Source: Cryphonectria parasitica EP155 (lineage: Eukaryota > Ascomycota > Sordariomycetes > Diaporthales > Cryphonectriaceae). Taken from it: 64,000 nt of DNA. Location: positions 2,108,001 through 2,172,000 of the forward strand of contig NW_024468909.1 of the NCBI RefSeq assembly GCF_011745365.1, written 5' to 3'. Shown one piece after another: positions 1 through 12,751 of the stretch. The notes below the pieces were generated by a model that searched no databases, had not been told where the DNA came from, and saw only the letters and a program-made list of their open reading frames with translations. The position numbers and the translations under genes were made by a program. Positions within the stretch are counted from its first letter, which is position 1; the number at the start of each line of letters is the position of its first letter.

Positions 1-62
1 CGCCCCGTCAGCAACAAGCAAAGATGCCTGCTTCTCCGTCAGATCCGTTCAGTCCAGACTAG

Positions 63-221
63 GACAGCCCGAACGGCAATACTATTGTCTATGTACACGT
101 GCCCAACATTGGCGGCAAGCTAAAACCTGATCACGTTGGTCTGAGGCGCAAGAAGAGGGAGCAGCTGGTATTCAAGACATACAGACCCCCCCAAAGGTGG
201 GGGGGGGGGTCTGAAGATTAA
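63..221 (+). CDS. Possible last coding exon of an unidentified gene, cut by the left edge
   Basis: After a TAG at 60-62 that could be a 3' splice site (gactag then gacagc), the frame is open for 52 codons to a TAA at 219-221. The peptide is rich in charged and beta-branched residues, with the string VYVHVPNIGGKLKPDHVG near its start, and looks more like protein than the surrounding spacer. It ends in a G-run that encodes Trp-Gly-Gly-Gly. No family is recognised. The alternative is that bases 3-62 are the true end of an upstream gene, whose last codons would read SPSDPFSPD before the TAG, and that 63-221 is untranslated. The rest of the gene lies outside the window, so this call is weak. Confidence 0.25.
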   Translation, partial: DSPNGNTIVYVHVPNIGGKLKPDHVGLRRKKREQLVFKTYRPPQRWGGGSED

Positions 222-2058
222 GGCAGCGAGGTATCCCTCCTGCCCCATGGTACCTGGCAAGATACATCTCTCGCCTCTTCCAAGTAAAGTTGGCGGATCC
301 CACGCAGGGCGGCAAGACGCTGAACCTCGGGAGCTGAACAGTGAGCTGATCCTCCCTCATGGGCTCCTCTGTTTCGAGTTCCTGCTGGTCGCCAAAAGGG
401 TTCGACCTTTTCGAGTTTAAATATGGTTAATCATATCGCACTTTCGTACGTAAATTGAAGAACATTTGCCCCCTTTTTTCCCTTTCAAGAGATGAAATAC
501 ATGTCAATCAGGGTCCCTCGGGATGCGATTTTCGAAGAGAAAAAAAGTTCCGTGGTCGTTACTGATCACCGGCAACTGAGAAGACGGATAAAAGAGGGGT
601 TATTCAGTACACACCTTCAGTGCCCTCAGCGCTTTCTCTCTGTCACATGGTACCTGCTGATCACAGCTAGAATGCCACGCAATCCTGCCGCTGAGCCTTC
701 CTGTTCCGCGCCAGCAGCAGATGCAGCAGTAGCAGCAGTATTGCTGGCAACCACCATGAGTTGTTTTTCTTATTGTCTTCCCTCTACCTTTTCCTCCATA
801 CAAAGAAAGTACATAGTATCTGTATCCACCTCTTCTTCCCACGCCCCCCCTCCAGCCCCCCCTTCAACGTGGCCAAATTCGTCACCCAGTATTTTGGTAC
901 GGTACCTTGCTGCCGCCAGGACCCCCGGGAACAAAGAAACGATGCGGGTCACTTGAGCAGTTGGCCCCCCCTCCCTCCCGTGGATTCCCTCAACGTCATC
1001 CGGCAGACTGAGCGGGCCTGGACCACTTGATGTCTACTTGAACTTGCCATGACAGACTTGCAGACCATCGTGAAGCAGGCATTGGCAGACCATTCTTCCT
1101 CCCTTGTGGCCTGGAGGTGGAGAGAGAAAGCTCTTGTTGGCGAGGGGAGGTGGGCTGATGGGGCATTGTGAAGAGCCACATAGACGTCATAACTTCATTG
1201 GGCTTTGTAACTGAGCACTTTGGGTTTGTGCAGTGTGTGGTTCCTATAGGGCTGGTATGCGGACTTTAGATTGTTGTCCATTACTGAAGCGCCTGCGAGG
1301 GGGTGGTGCGTGTTCAAATTTCATTGATTCAGATTTTATTCCATTGCCGTTGGTCTGGAACTTTGTTTGATTTCCATCTGCTTTTATCCCATGAGATGTC
1401 CTAGTCCTGATGGGAGAAGGATAATGGGCGTCCTGGTCCAATTATTCCATATCTCCTCGGTCCTCCACTTTACAGTGTTATCAAACATTCAAACTTCACT
1501 TTCTGGATAATTCGAATGTGTTGTAACCTGCCCCCCCCCTCCCTCCATCTCTTCCGCCACTGCTGTGTGATACGGTAACGGCCTATGCTACCACAGTAGT
1601 ATTGCCAATAACTAACTGGTCACGCTGCCCTCTCCCTCTCCCGCTCTCTACAACCACGCCCCCTAGAACCACCTCACCCGACCCGTCCATGGCAAGCATG
1701 GGTACGGAGCACCACATCATCCCATCCCGAAAGAGGCATTTATGTTGGTGATCTGGCGGCACAGGGTTTCTTGGACTCGAGAGGCCACCCGACCTGGTCC
1801 ATGAAATCGAAAAGTCCAGACCTCGACTTTATTTTCCCACAACAGGGCCAACCTCTATTATTTTCCCCGATGGTGTGACGTTGGGCTTTCTGGTTCAACC
1901 CGATCGCCTCTGTCATGTCGGGATCAGCGTTGACGTTGCAAGACAGCTGGACATTGTTTCTCTTACGAAGCAGGTCAAACGCCACTCTTTTTTTGTCTTC
2001 CTTCCTGTTCTCTTACTTATTTCACCTTTTGCGATAGACTTGTTCATTGAAGACGAGT

Positions 2059-2085
2059 ACGTGTGCGTGCGTGCGTGTGTGTGTG
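2059..2085. repeat. GTGC/GT microsatellite
   Basis: A short run of GTGTGCGTGCGTGCG passing into GTGTGTGTG within the non-coding stretch upstream of the C2H2 gene. It is a simple repeat with no visible function. Confidence 0.8.
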
Positions 2086-3282
2086 AATACATAGTACACT
2101 TGACGGTCGACATGAGCTGCCCAGGTTGTGTCCCCCCTGGTACAGCTGGCCAGCCCTTCCATCCATCTGCTCAGCGCTAGAGGGCTCCTGGCAGGTGTGC
2201 GTGCTAACCTATATTATTGGCCCAATAAGAGAGATTGCCGTTGCAGACATGGCGGCCACACACTCGGTTTCGAGACGCCGCGACAATAACTGCAACCTAC
2301 AGTGTGAAGGCCCGACCTGGACCATCTGTTTCCCCATGTTGGATCAATCCGGTGGACCGACAATGAATGTGATGGGTCGCCTGTTTGATTGTCAGGCACG
2401 GACTAAGTCAATGCGAGCTGCTATTACTATGTACCTACCTAGTACTATGTCACTGAGTAATGTGCACAGCAGCAGTATGTACTTGCCAGGTTTCTCCCCC
2501 CCTTCTCCTTCTCTGTCTCAGCAAAATGGTCAGTCAGTGTAGCTGGAACGGGCGGAGAGGCAGCCGGCGCAGGCGCTTCGTTTCAAAACCATTTGGTCTT
2601 CCTTGTCTCGAATGCAATGCAATAGAACTGCCCGACTGGGTTCGGTGGGCGGGGCCCCAGGGCCTGGGCATTCGTGGCTTGCTGTGCACCAGTCGGCTGA
2701 GACTCTGGATGCGGACCATTTTCTGTCTGCAAGCTGCAGGCGAGTTTTTATTTTATTTTATTTATTTTCATTTTCTTTATCCGAATTTCCATGTTATTTG
2801 GTGCGCATTCTTGATGTGCACTCACCATCGGAATTCGGGGCCCCTGGTCTGTGTGTTCAGTCTTTGTTGCGTAACTGATGAGAGCACCTCGTTTTGCGTA
2901 TTACCTGTTTGGGTATTTGGAATGAGCAGACGCATCTCAAATTTTCCACCTTGCCCCTGTCATAGGCTGTACATAGCAGCAGACAGAAGATTTTCAGGCA
3001 ACCGAGATCTCCGTTAACTTGGTCAGATCGAGGGAACGGGAAGCTTTGGAATCCCGCCATAGGTAAGTACCATCGTAAGTAGGTACCTCGAGCATTCCTC
3101 TTTCCCCACCTGGCGAAACCTGAGCTCGAACTGTATCTATCATTGGACGACGCCTGCATAGTAACCACGCTTCAGGCTTCGATTGGCAAGTAAGGTGACT
3201 GCAAGTTTCGATTGTGTTATAGCTACTACAGTAGTATGTATGACATGGTTGGTACAGACTCCATTGGGATACATGAAGCGAA

Positions 3283-3446
3283 CAAAAAAAAATAAAAAAA
3301 TAAAAAAATAAAAAAATAATGAGAGCTGCTATGTACAGTAAATTAGACACAGTGGCATTTCTCGCAAGTGCCATATGTAGTAGCAAATTTTTTTTTAAAT
3401 TTTTTTAATTTTTTTTTTTAAATTTTTTAATCTTTTTTTAATTTTT
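3283..3446. repeat. A-rich then T-rich low-complexity tract
   Basis: About four TAAAAAAA units lie at 3283-3319. After a 65-base unique stretch comes a T-run tract broken by AAA or AA at 3386-3446, followed by three GATTC units. The A- and T-rich halves face each other and could pair in single strands, but both are simple sequence and slippage explains them. Confidence 0.8.
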
Positions 3447-5715
3447 GATGATTTGATTCGATTCGATTCGGGATCGATCCTACAAAATTGTGCGGCGCCT
3501 GCTGATGGATCAGACGTGCTGTACCAAAATAGACGCTGGGGTTCTCTTGCTTGCTAACAGCCGTTAGTACTTCCTTGGCCGGGCTCTCGTTAGCGCAGCC
3601 CGTCGCTCTTGCCAGGCTGGTCGCACCATCTCTTTTCAAATTCATCCTCACTCTCTTCCCTCTTCCCTCCAGCAACACTCAATTTACATGGCGCACCACC
3701 TCTTACGGCTTCCGTCGCCTTAAACCAGCCTTTCCACCATCCAAACCAGTATGCCATTGACGACGTCGACATGCTACAGTGAGACATTGGCACCCCTCCC
3801 CCGCTCATCTTCGTAGTACTATGGTACTATGGTGCTAAAGGTTGTCGATCATCCCGACAAAGTGAGCTCCACTCCTCTCAACATGCACCAGGGAGACCAT
3901 GGCCTGCAGGTGTAAAAGTGGGACGCTGGACAACCCTGCCCCCCTGCGCTTCCATTCCATGGCTGGTCAACCAAAGCAAAAAAGGCGTTGTTGGTGTCAG
4001 TCCCATGCGCTGACCCCCGCCAGAGACCTAAAGTGTACATGTTCTATTGACTGACTGGTTCACGCCCGGGGGGCGAGAGAGGGAGAACGAGAGGGAGGGC
4101 GCTGATCCCACCTGGTTGCACACCCACTGTGCAGGAACAAGGGACGAGGTCCTGACCATTCGCTCAAGAGCTCCCCACTCGCTCTACCAGCTTGCCCTGC
4201 CGCCCTGAGCCCTCGTGGTCGTCCTCTCGTGCCCCCCTCCTCTCCAGAGGGCTAGACTTTGGAGATGGTGTGGTCCTTGGCGGATCAACAAGTCTTCAGG
4301 TGACCACGTAGGTAGCTCCTGAGATCGAGGTGGCTGTCTCTGCTAACAACTCATACATTTGGTTGGCTATGCACGTACGTAAAACATTCGGAGGGGAAAA
4401 AAAAAATGAACAGTAATACCGCTCTGCATTGTCGCTGATACCTTCCAAGCCTGGACTCCAGACAAACAATGACTTCCAGAATTCTTGGGTTGGGGTTGGA
4501 AGAGGCCCAGGCTGACTGAGGGGTGAAATCGACTAGAGAAGGAGAGAAGGGGGGGGGCGCGACCGAGATGCGTGTCCAAGGATGAGAGCTTCAGGAGAGT
4601 CTCCACGTACACAGTAACCCCTCTCATCATCCTAGAAACACCCCCTTTGTTCCTCCCCCCAGCCCAGCCGATACGGGGTACTTGTGTACATAGTACACTC
4701 ACAGTAGGCTGCCCACAGAACAATGTACGGTCTACAGTATGTTCCCGGGCAGGGCACCTCCCAAGCGGAATGGTCTCACATCGGCTTGCCTGTCGTGCGT
4801 GACTGGCACAGCCAGGATAGGATCCCAGGATTGCCCATCTTTCCCTTCCACAGGTAGAATAACATTTTCCCTATTCCTGCCAGAAGATCGGCAACTTTTT
4901 TTTGTCTCATTCTTTCCTCTTGCTAAACTTCAAACTTCCAATCGTGATAACATTCCTTTTTCTTTCCTTCTTGTTCTTTGGTGGTGGCTTTCTCTCTTCG
5001 CCAGTCCTCGCGACCCAACCTATCTGGCCCTGTCGATGCCGCACTGATAACAACGAATTCCTCAACGAAGTCGCAATCTGCCCACACCTTGAACCCTCCC
5101 CTTCGAACAGTGCCCTGTCCGTCTCGAGCCCGCGTAGCCTTCCGGCAGACCAACAATTCAACAGTTCCACGTTCCAGACTCTCGGTTCCCTGAGCCTCCA
5201 ATTATTATCGTCTTCGATCGTAACACTTTCTCCGTTCGCACAGCACGTCGAGCTACGTCGAATTGCCGGCCCACCCCCCTGGATTTCCGTCAACGTCTCT
5301 TGTTGCAGTGTTGCCTTTCTCTCGTGCAGAAGGGTTGCGCTAATTAGCACGGGAGACCCCATCTCGGCAGACCAGCTGGACTCAAATCAACTTTCATTGT
5401 TGCGACCGCCCAGTCACCGACAACGGAAGGCTCTAGCAAAAAAGTCCAGTCATCACGACAAGGTGTTACTTGGAAGCCCAAAACTTTCCCAGCTTCACTT
5501 ACGCAAGCGACAAAATTGTACTCCGTCCTCCTCAATCTCGCCCAAACTACTCTACGGCCCTCCAATACGAACACCGTCTCGTGCTTTTTTTCTTCTTCTT
5601 TTTTTTTGCTGTGGACTTCTCTTTTTGGAAATCTGATCTTCAGGAATAGCCAGCGATTTTTTTGTCGCGCGTTCTCCAGGATTGTTTTAATTTTGTGATT
5701 TAAAAGGCAAAACCA

Positions 5716-7297
5716 ATGATGGCCTCATCTAAGGTTTGTGATCTACACCCTACCTCTCCCCTCTAAATAATGCGATTCTCCATTAATGCTACTGGTTTCT
5801 TTTTCGAACCATGAGCGCTGATCTCCAGTCACAACCGATATAGGATCTGCAGCAGGTTTCAAGACCAGTCCCACCCCGTCCGTCGCCGCCTACGTTCAAC
5901 TCCTTAACGGGATCGAGCGTCCCTCGACAAGCACACTCCCGAACAAACTCTCACACGACGCTCTCGGGCACTCTCCTTGGTGCGAACCGCGTAGGTGGTG
6001 CACGCCGCAAGAGTGCGTCGAACAACGCTGCAACTATGGTGGCTGCCGCTGTCGCAGCTGGAATAGCAGACCCGAGCGAGAAGATGCCTGCCAACCCCAT
6101 CGACATCGGGAACGGTCGAGCGTCTAACAAGTCTGGTGGTCCAAGGCCTGAACCTGCCGCGTGGGGGCCTGCAGCGAGCCTCCCTGTGAACAAATTCCTC
6201 AGCATGGCGGAGAAGGCCGAGTCATCAGACAGCGCAGTGGACGATCAAGAGAATGCTTCCCCTGAAGACGGCGACCCTTCGCAAAAGGAACGCACGCGTA
6301 GGGCCAGTGACGGCCAATCACTTGCCAAGGAGGGGAGGAAATTCAACCGACCGGAAATCCACTGTCAGCACTGCGGGAAGGGATACAAGCATAGCAGCTG
6401 CTTGACCAAGCATTTGTTTGTGCCCCTGTCTTCCCCCTCCTCCACTCCCTCCTCCTTCCATAGCATGGGTGTGAAGATACCCTGCCCCCCTAGCCGGCGG
6501 GCCGATCCCTGGGACCATTTTCTGCCGCTGTTGAACATTGCGAGGCAAACAGTTTTGTTGACTTGTTTTTTCGCTTCAGGTGGGAACACACCCCGGAATG
6601 GTCCTTGACATCCAAGCTCCTTATATCCAAGCACCAGCAGGTTCAGCTCCTCGAGGCTGCGTCCGTGCTGGTTGCCATGAACAATGTGCCGACGAGCCCC
6701 CCGGATTCCGCGCGCGAGACCTCTCCCTCAGTGTCTGGTGGATTCTCCGAACAGATGGACGGCCGCAGCTCTGCGAACACTACGCCGCCACCACAGAGGG
6801 ATGCTCTGCAGGCCCTGGACATGCACAAGTTCGACTTCTCTCCCATGTCATCCGACGATGACGAGGATATGCGCGGTGGGCTCTCGCGCTCCCTGCACCC
6901 GTTGCCCTCGGACAGCGGATATGCGACAAGCTTGTATGGATACCAGGAATCCAGCCCGCCGTTGGGCCCCTCCAGCATGTCCGGTGAGGCGGATCATCTG
7001 GCCAAGGCCGTGGCCATGTTGAGCTGCAGTTATGGCAGCAACGCAGGCTCCCTGACGAGTCAGCTGCCCCTGGACATTCCAGCTGTGCCTGCCATCCCGG
7101 CTCAATTCCTGGGCCAGGTCTCCTTGGGGCAATCGCCCTTCCTTAACAGCTTTCCGGCGCAAGCTCCGGAAAGTCACCTTCGTGGTGCGTCGCGTCGCGA
7201 TAGTGACGTTCGGATGGAAGACGGCGACGACGACGATATGCGGTCTCGGGCTCGGAGCGACGAGGATGATCACGGTGTCTTCGCCATGGAAGAATAA
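5716..7297 (+). CDS. C2H2 zinc-finger protein
   Basis: Predicted nuclear protein of 435 residues from three exons: 5716-5733, 5844-6415 and 6580-7297. The first exon is only 18 bases (two ATGs, then Ala-Ser-Ser-Lys) and both introns start with GTTTGT. A single classical finger (C-x2-C-x12-H-x3-H, starting CQHCGKGYKHSSCLTKH) continues over the second intron into LWEHTPEW and the block SKLLISKHQQVQLLEAASV. This is a conserved signature that I recognise from a fungal C2H2 family without an established function. The N-terminus is Ser/Pro/Thr-rich, and the C-terminus is rich in Ser, Pro and Asp with an acidic tail (DGDDDD), as in transcription regulators. The first splice is the least certain part: acceptors at 5843 or 5855 both keep the frame. 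DNA binding is inferred from the finger; no target is visible. Confidence 0.8.
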
Positions 7298-8565
7298 TCC
7301 AGCAAGGACCATCGTGTTTTCCTCTCCCTTCTCGATTGCGTTTGATGTGCCACGACCTGCTTTTCGAGGTCCAACTGAGCCGGTCGGTTTTGGAGGATTA
7401 GGAGTTGAACCTGGCTGGCTTGGGATGGTGTCTGTCGCTCTTTTGTCTTTTCCCCCCCGGTACCATTTATATATCCGTTGTGTCAAGGGACGAGTTGCTC
7501 CGCGGCAGTGGACCTCAGCACCGATGAGTTGAGAGCAGACCACCACAGGTTCGATTTTGTGGTGGGATGCTGCGCAACGAGGTTAAAGCGAGGGCCGGAT
7601 CTGTGTCTGCGTCGAGTAAGATCCCTCCAAGTAGAAACATGAAATGGAATCTGATTCCATCACCAATTGCTGGCTGCTTTCTGTGTGACTGGCAGACATT
7701 ATGACATGAGTAGTCAAGTAGAGAGAGTTCTCTCCGTAATGACGTGCGTAAGGTAAAAGGCATGCATACATGCAGAATTTTGAGAGTGGGAATGAACACA
7801 GTACCTACCTATTGTAGACTCACCATATTTCATTTTCAGTGTATCAAAAAAGGGGAGGTTTCAGGGAGAGGAGAAAATACAGGTGAGTGGGAAAGAGGAC
7901 GAAAAGAAAGACTGATCAGGAAAATCTCTTTAAGAAAGTCCTTGTCCATTTTGATGGAGCAGTGGATACTATTTGCTTGAGGTCTAAACATGCAGCCCCG
8001 GAAATTTGCATGCCGTTAGCTTTTAGCTGTGAGAGACTTTATTCCCCCATTTGAGATGGAAATTCGAGAAAGAAAAGAGGAACAAGTAGAAAAAACTCAG
8101 ACTTAGGAGAACTCGAACTAATATGCTGGTCAGCGTCCTTAAAAAAAACAAAAAAAAAAAACCCAACCGAAAAATTGCGAATAATGTTGTCTCCCGGGCC
8201 GGTTGAAAAGTTAAAAGGCAATACCAGTACCGTCAGTATTCAAGGGATCGTCGCTTAGACGTCAGGTAGTGGGGACTTTTTGCTGTTGCGGGGGAAACCA
8301 GCTAGACTTTAGTGTTTTGGAGAGCGCCAGCTGCAAAGAAAAGATCACTCCAACTTGGTCTTCTCTCTCCCTCCCCCACTCCACACTGTCGCACAATTTT
8401 CCTAGACCTCACAGCCTTGCCATATTGTTGCGTAAGTTTCTTGGAAATGATAAGAGAAAGAAAAAGAACAAACAAGAGGCAATCTGAACTCACATCGCCA
8501 CCTAGATCTACCTCATCGCTCCTCGGCCGTCTTCTCTTCTGACATTGCTCGCAAACGGATGCGCC
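7298..8565. other. Intergenic: 3' region of C2H2 gene and promoter of the membrane protein
   Basis: No gene is supported. The stretch contains A-runs near 8140-8160 and a pyrimidine-rich 0.2 kb before the next start codon. Confidence 0.6.
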
Positions 8566-9669
8566 ATGTCCTCATCATCCAAACAAGTTGACATTATCGA
8601 GCCCGACAACGGCGAGGGCTCCAGTCGAGCTGGTGCCAATGCCTCAGCTGCGGTGGTCAAGCGCGACGCGTCCGCCCCGGCGCAGCGTAGGTCCCAGCTG
8701 CCCTCACTGTTCCAGTTCCCGCTCGTCGCGATCCTGAGCTTCTCCATCTCCTCGTTGGGCTATTCATTCATCAACGAGTTCACGAGAGGCGAGCTGGCGA
8801 CGGTCATGCGCACCCTCGAGACGCCGCGCGAGGTCGGCACCATGGCGGCCTGGAGGCTGACGGAGCTTGCGCTGGGCTGGTTCGCCCACTTTGACTCGAT
8901 CGACCTGGCGGCGCTGAATTTGTTGTCGCACAGCCCAACTGTAAGTTTGCAGGGTTGGAACGGGGCACTTCCAGCCGGTTGAATAGCAAACTAATATGTG
9001 CGAATATAGTTCTACCTGATGACGGCTTTCTACAGCCTCAGCCCCAAGACCGCCGTTGCCGGTCTCGCCGTCGATGTCGTTGCGAGCTTCGTCCCATTCC
9101 TCCTGCTGCGCCCGCTCTCTGGCGCACACAAGGCCACATCCTCCACTCCGAACCGCGAGATTATTGCCGACCGGTTGATCTCGGTGCTGTCCACCCTGCT
9201 GGCGAGCTTCATCTACAACGTCGTGCTGTTCCTGTCATACAAGATCTATCTGCGCCCCGCTTTTGTCCTGCACTTTGAAGGTATCCACACCGTCGAGCCA
9301 GCGCAGGCTGCTCTGGTCATCTTGACGACGCTGGCCCTTGTGTCCGGCATCGCAGCACGGAGCTTCATCTTCACGCCCCTGGCCGCCACAGGCCGCACGG
9401 ACCAGGACGAGAAGGCGGCGCGGTTCGACCCTGTGGAGGCTACCCTGGGAGAGACTCTGTGGTGGAACATCTGGGGCTACACTACGCAGACTAAGGTCGG
9501 AATCGTGAGGACTGCTGTTTTGGTGGCTGTGACGGGTATCAACACCTATCTGCAATGCGACTTGACCGTCAGTGGGGTCGAAAGCAGTGGTGCCGCAGCA
9601 TACGCATCGGTGTGGGCACTCGCAGCATTCTTCACTGGCGTGGGCTTGAGTTTCGTGGGTGAGGACTAA
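8566..9669 (+). CDS. Multi-pass membrane protein of unknown function
   Basis: Two exons, 8566-8940 and 9010-9669, give 344 residues; the intron has GTAAGT and TATAG ends. About the first 45 residues are polar and Ala/Ser-rich, probably cytosolic. Around six hydrophobic segments follow, for example LFQFPLVAILSFSISSLGYS, TAVAGLAVDVVASFVPFLLL, LISVLSTLLASFIYNVVLFL, AALVILTTLALVSGIAARSF, a segment near residue 290 and one at the extreme C-terminus. No catalytic or transport motif is recognised. The gene resembles a conserved fungal membrane protein of unknown role. ATG 8566 was chosen because it is the first ATG in frame after a stop-containing leader. Its location (ER, vacuole or plasma membrane) cannot be told from the sequence. 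Confidence 0.75.
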
Positions 9670-10219
9670 GCGGCGAGGACATTGAGCAAAAGGAGTACGA
9701 AGAATTGCTTTCTATATAGGAGAGGACCAGAAATGTCTCTTAAAATCTCAAAGCTCCAAGGATCAAGTAGCTACGCGTTTGATAATGATGTAGCCAGAGA
9801 AAACAATTCACAATTTACATTCGACTAGACAAATTCGTGTATAATATGTGCTTATAGAGAGACTATTATGAGTCCCTACGGGTTGTTCACCCTTCTCAGA
9901 CCCTTTTTGGGTGACTGACCATTACCTGTGATTTTCGTTCCTGGACGGTTCTGCGAGTCCCTGTTGATGATGACGTAGGTGCATATCCTCGATAGTTGCA
10001 TGCAGGGATGCAGCTTCCTTGAGGGACGCGACTCCTGCATTGTGGCTGATCACAGCAACCAGTCGCGACTACCAAACCCCTCCCAGCAATGCGCGTCTAA
10101 AACGTCTCGAGTTCGCGGTCAGCTCGCCTCGACGTATTGAAAAGGCAGGCCGAATAATAGCCTGCACCGATGAGTCCGTGACGTATCGACGACAAGAAAA
10201 CTCGACGCTGTTACCCCTG
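9670..10219. other. Intergenic and 5' leader of the ING-like gene
   Basis: No separate gene is seen. The frame of the next gene is open back to about 10019 but without an ATG, so an extra upstream exon there cannot be excluded. Confidence 0.5.
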
Positions 10220-12751
10220 ATGAGCGCAGGAGTGGCCTCTGGCGACGCCGACATGGACGAAGAGGAACAGATGTCGCCACGGCAGACATCTGCTTCCATG
10301 CACGGCGCCATCGAGTCGCTCGGCTCCAGCCTCGGCTCTCTCGACGGGCGCGCCGACCCCGACGCCCAAGCGACCGTCACCGACTTCTTGGAGTTTACGG
10401 AACACCTACCGGCCGACATGATTCGCTCGCTGACGCTGATCGGGAAGCTCGACCGCGACTACGCCGATGCCTCCGCGCGCCTACACGAATTGACCAAGAC
10501 CTGGGGCCAGCTCCCATCAGTGGCGGCGGACGAGCGGCCACAACCGATTCGGCTGCGCGAGGAGATCTCGGCCGACCTGTCCCGCGTGCTGACGTCGAGG
10601 GTGTACTCGCACGCCGAGGCGTTGCGCATGGCGGATAATGTGAATCGGCATGTGAACAGGCTCAAGCTGATCCATGCAAAGCTGAGGACGATGCTCGAGA
10701 ATTACCCCCCTGACGAAGAGATACAAAGTCCCGTCGTGACGGCGAGGTCACCACAAGCTACGCGGGGCAACACCAAGAGGCAACCGACTGGCGGGGACAA
10801 GGGCCGTCGACCGCGTGGCCCTAGGATCACGGTTCCTGGCGAGGTGCTAGCCCCTTATGATGTCGGCTACGATACAGACAGTGGCGAGAGCGAAAGCAGC
10901 GAGGAGGAAGAGGAGGAAGAGAAGGAGATCGTGAGCCACAGACGGACGCCGGCGGCGCGAGTCGAGATGCCGAAGCCCAGGGGCAGGAAGCCTCTCGACA
11001 AGACGCCTAAAGCGCCGAAGCTAAAAATTCCCAAGACTGCCCCGCCGAATCCAGTCTCGAACGCGCCCACTGTAGTCCCAGCAGATACAGGACCGTTGCG
11101 ACCGCCACCCCCCGATGCTACGATTGGGAGCGAGGACGCCCCGTGGCTGCAGCTTACGCAGTGGGAGCTTGCTAGGCTGAGGAAGCGCATGAAGAAGAAT
11201 GCTGCCTGGATACCAAGCGATACGATGATCAATAGGGAGCTCAAGATCCTTGGTCGTGGCTTTGACGGATGGTCAGCTGCCAAGAAGAAGGCGGAAGAGG
11301 ACGGGATACCGTTTGAGACGAGCCTCCCACGACCCATCCTCGATGATGCCACTGGTTCAGAGCACCTCCCCATGGGAGCCGTGAGTCTGGATTCTGCGAT
11401 AGCAGCGGAGGATAAGACCCTTACGAACCGTGGTCACGAGCTGAACAAGGCCAAGAAGGTCAAGAAGGACCGACTGTCCGACCAGGCGGCTAAGGAAGCT
11501 GAAGAGTCAGCAAGGCGGATCGCAGTCATTGCGAAGAACCTTCAGGTGTCTTTCCAGCCGCCCCTGCCCTCCAGCCAACCTCAAGCGAAGAATACTAAGA
11601 GACAACAGAAGAAACGAAAACGGGACTCCCCTTCTGAGGCCGACACGGAGAAGCCGGAACCGGCGCCTCTAAAGCGGTCAAAGACCGAGACTCCCGTCCC
11701 TGTCCCCCAGCCCATCGGCCTGACCCGTCACACCCCGATTCAGCCTCCCTCGTTGACGGTTGGCGGCACACATAGTCATCACTCCACGACACCCGTGCCC
11801 ATCCCCATACACGGCCACGAGCAGTCGATCTTGGTTGGAGCTAAGTCCTCGGGCGCGACCTCCCCTGCCGCCAGCACCGATGCAGGCACTACCACTACCC
11901 TTGTCCCGACGAAGGGGCCGGCTAACGATGCTCCTGGTTCACCAAAAAAGTCAAACACACCCATCCTGCCTCCTGTCAGGGAGACCAGGGCCAGAGAAGC
12001 CAAGGCCAAGGAGAAGGCAGCTGCACCGCCGCCTGTGATCAAGACGGCTGGCTCTCGCGGAAACACACCGCGCTCCATAACTCCTGGACCAGAGGCGTCA
12101 TCGCGACGACCTTCGTCTCGTGGGCAGGCGGCAGGCCCCGAGGGTGGATCACAACCGGGTCTGGCAGCAGAGCGAGCCCGTCGCGCCAGTACTGCACGGA
12201 ACACGCCTGCGCCCGAACTATCGCTGAGACAGCCCAGCAAGAGAACTAAGAGACCTGCGCCGGGCATCATCAGCCGGACGAATTCGGGCGGAAACAACAG
12301 CGCGATTACGAAGCGCAAGGCGGCGCCGAAGAAATCTAAACGTGGGTCACAGAAGAAGGAACGCGGTCAGACTGCCGAGGCGGAGGCGGAGGTCGAGGTG
12401 GATGAGGAGGGCAATGTGATCGACCCCAATGAAGCACGATACTGCATCTGTAACCGTGTTAGTTTCGGGACGATGGTGATGTGCGAGAACGATAGTGTAA
12501 GTTGCACGCCACCCGCCCAATCAGCAGTCGTGGATGGACAAGACCATGGGCCTCATAGTTGTGACTGGTGCATGACTGACTGACCAAAAACACACAAAAA
12601 GTGCAAGTACGAATGGTTTCACCTTGAGTGCCTAGGGCTTAACAACGCGGCAGGACTGGCTAAGACTTGGTACTGCTCTGATTGTAAAGTCTTGCTGGGC
12701 CTCGACGAGAAGAGTGAAGGAAGCAGGCGGACGACGAGACGAGGCGCTTAG
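10220..12751 (+). CDS. ING-family PHD-finger chromatin protein (Pho23-like)
   Basis: Two exons (10220-12496, 12602-12751) give 808 residues. The N-terminal ING-type region (about 50-160) starts FLEFTEHLPADMIRSL and goes on with LIGKLDRDYADASARLHEL, the helical pair typical of Pho23/Yng/ING proteins. A long basic, Pro/Ser/Thr-rich, disordered middle with an acidic run (EEEEEEEK) follows. The C-terminal PHD finger (about 740-790) reads YCICNRVSFGTMVMCEND, then CKYEWFHLECLGL, then TWYCSDCK: a full Cys4-His-Cys3 set. ING proteins bring histone acetylase or deacetylase complexes to H3K4me3 (established for the family). The large size fits filamentous-fungal Pho23-type members. The intron splits the PHD just before its fourth zinc ligand, and its acceptor is A-rich (acacaaaaag) instead of pyrimidine-rich. 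ATG 10220 is the first ATG in frame. Confidence 0.85.

Larger units (their letters stand above)
222..5715. other. Long non-coding stretch upstream of the C2H2 gene
   Basis: I see no convincing gene here on either strand. Open frames are short, overlap in several frames and lack domain-like sequence. The stretch holds homopolymers (C-runs near 845-865 and 1530, G-runs near 4550), a GTGC/GT repeat, and A- and T-rich low-complexity tracts at 3.28-3.45 kb. The last 0.9 kb (about 4.85-5.7 kb) is pyrimidine-rich with scattered T-runs, which fits a long 5' leader of the gene at 5716. A 244-residue open frame there (4902-5636) is Ser/Leu/Phe-rich as expected from a CT-rich leader. Confidence 0.6.

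Noticed and set aside
4902..5636. 244-residue open frame upstream of the C2H2 gene
   Set aside because: Ser/Leu/Phe-rich translation of a pyrimidine-rich leader, with equally long frames on the other strand and no domain-like sequence.
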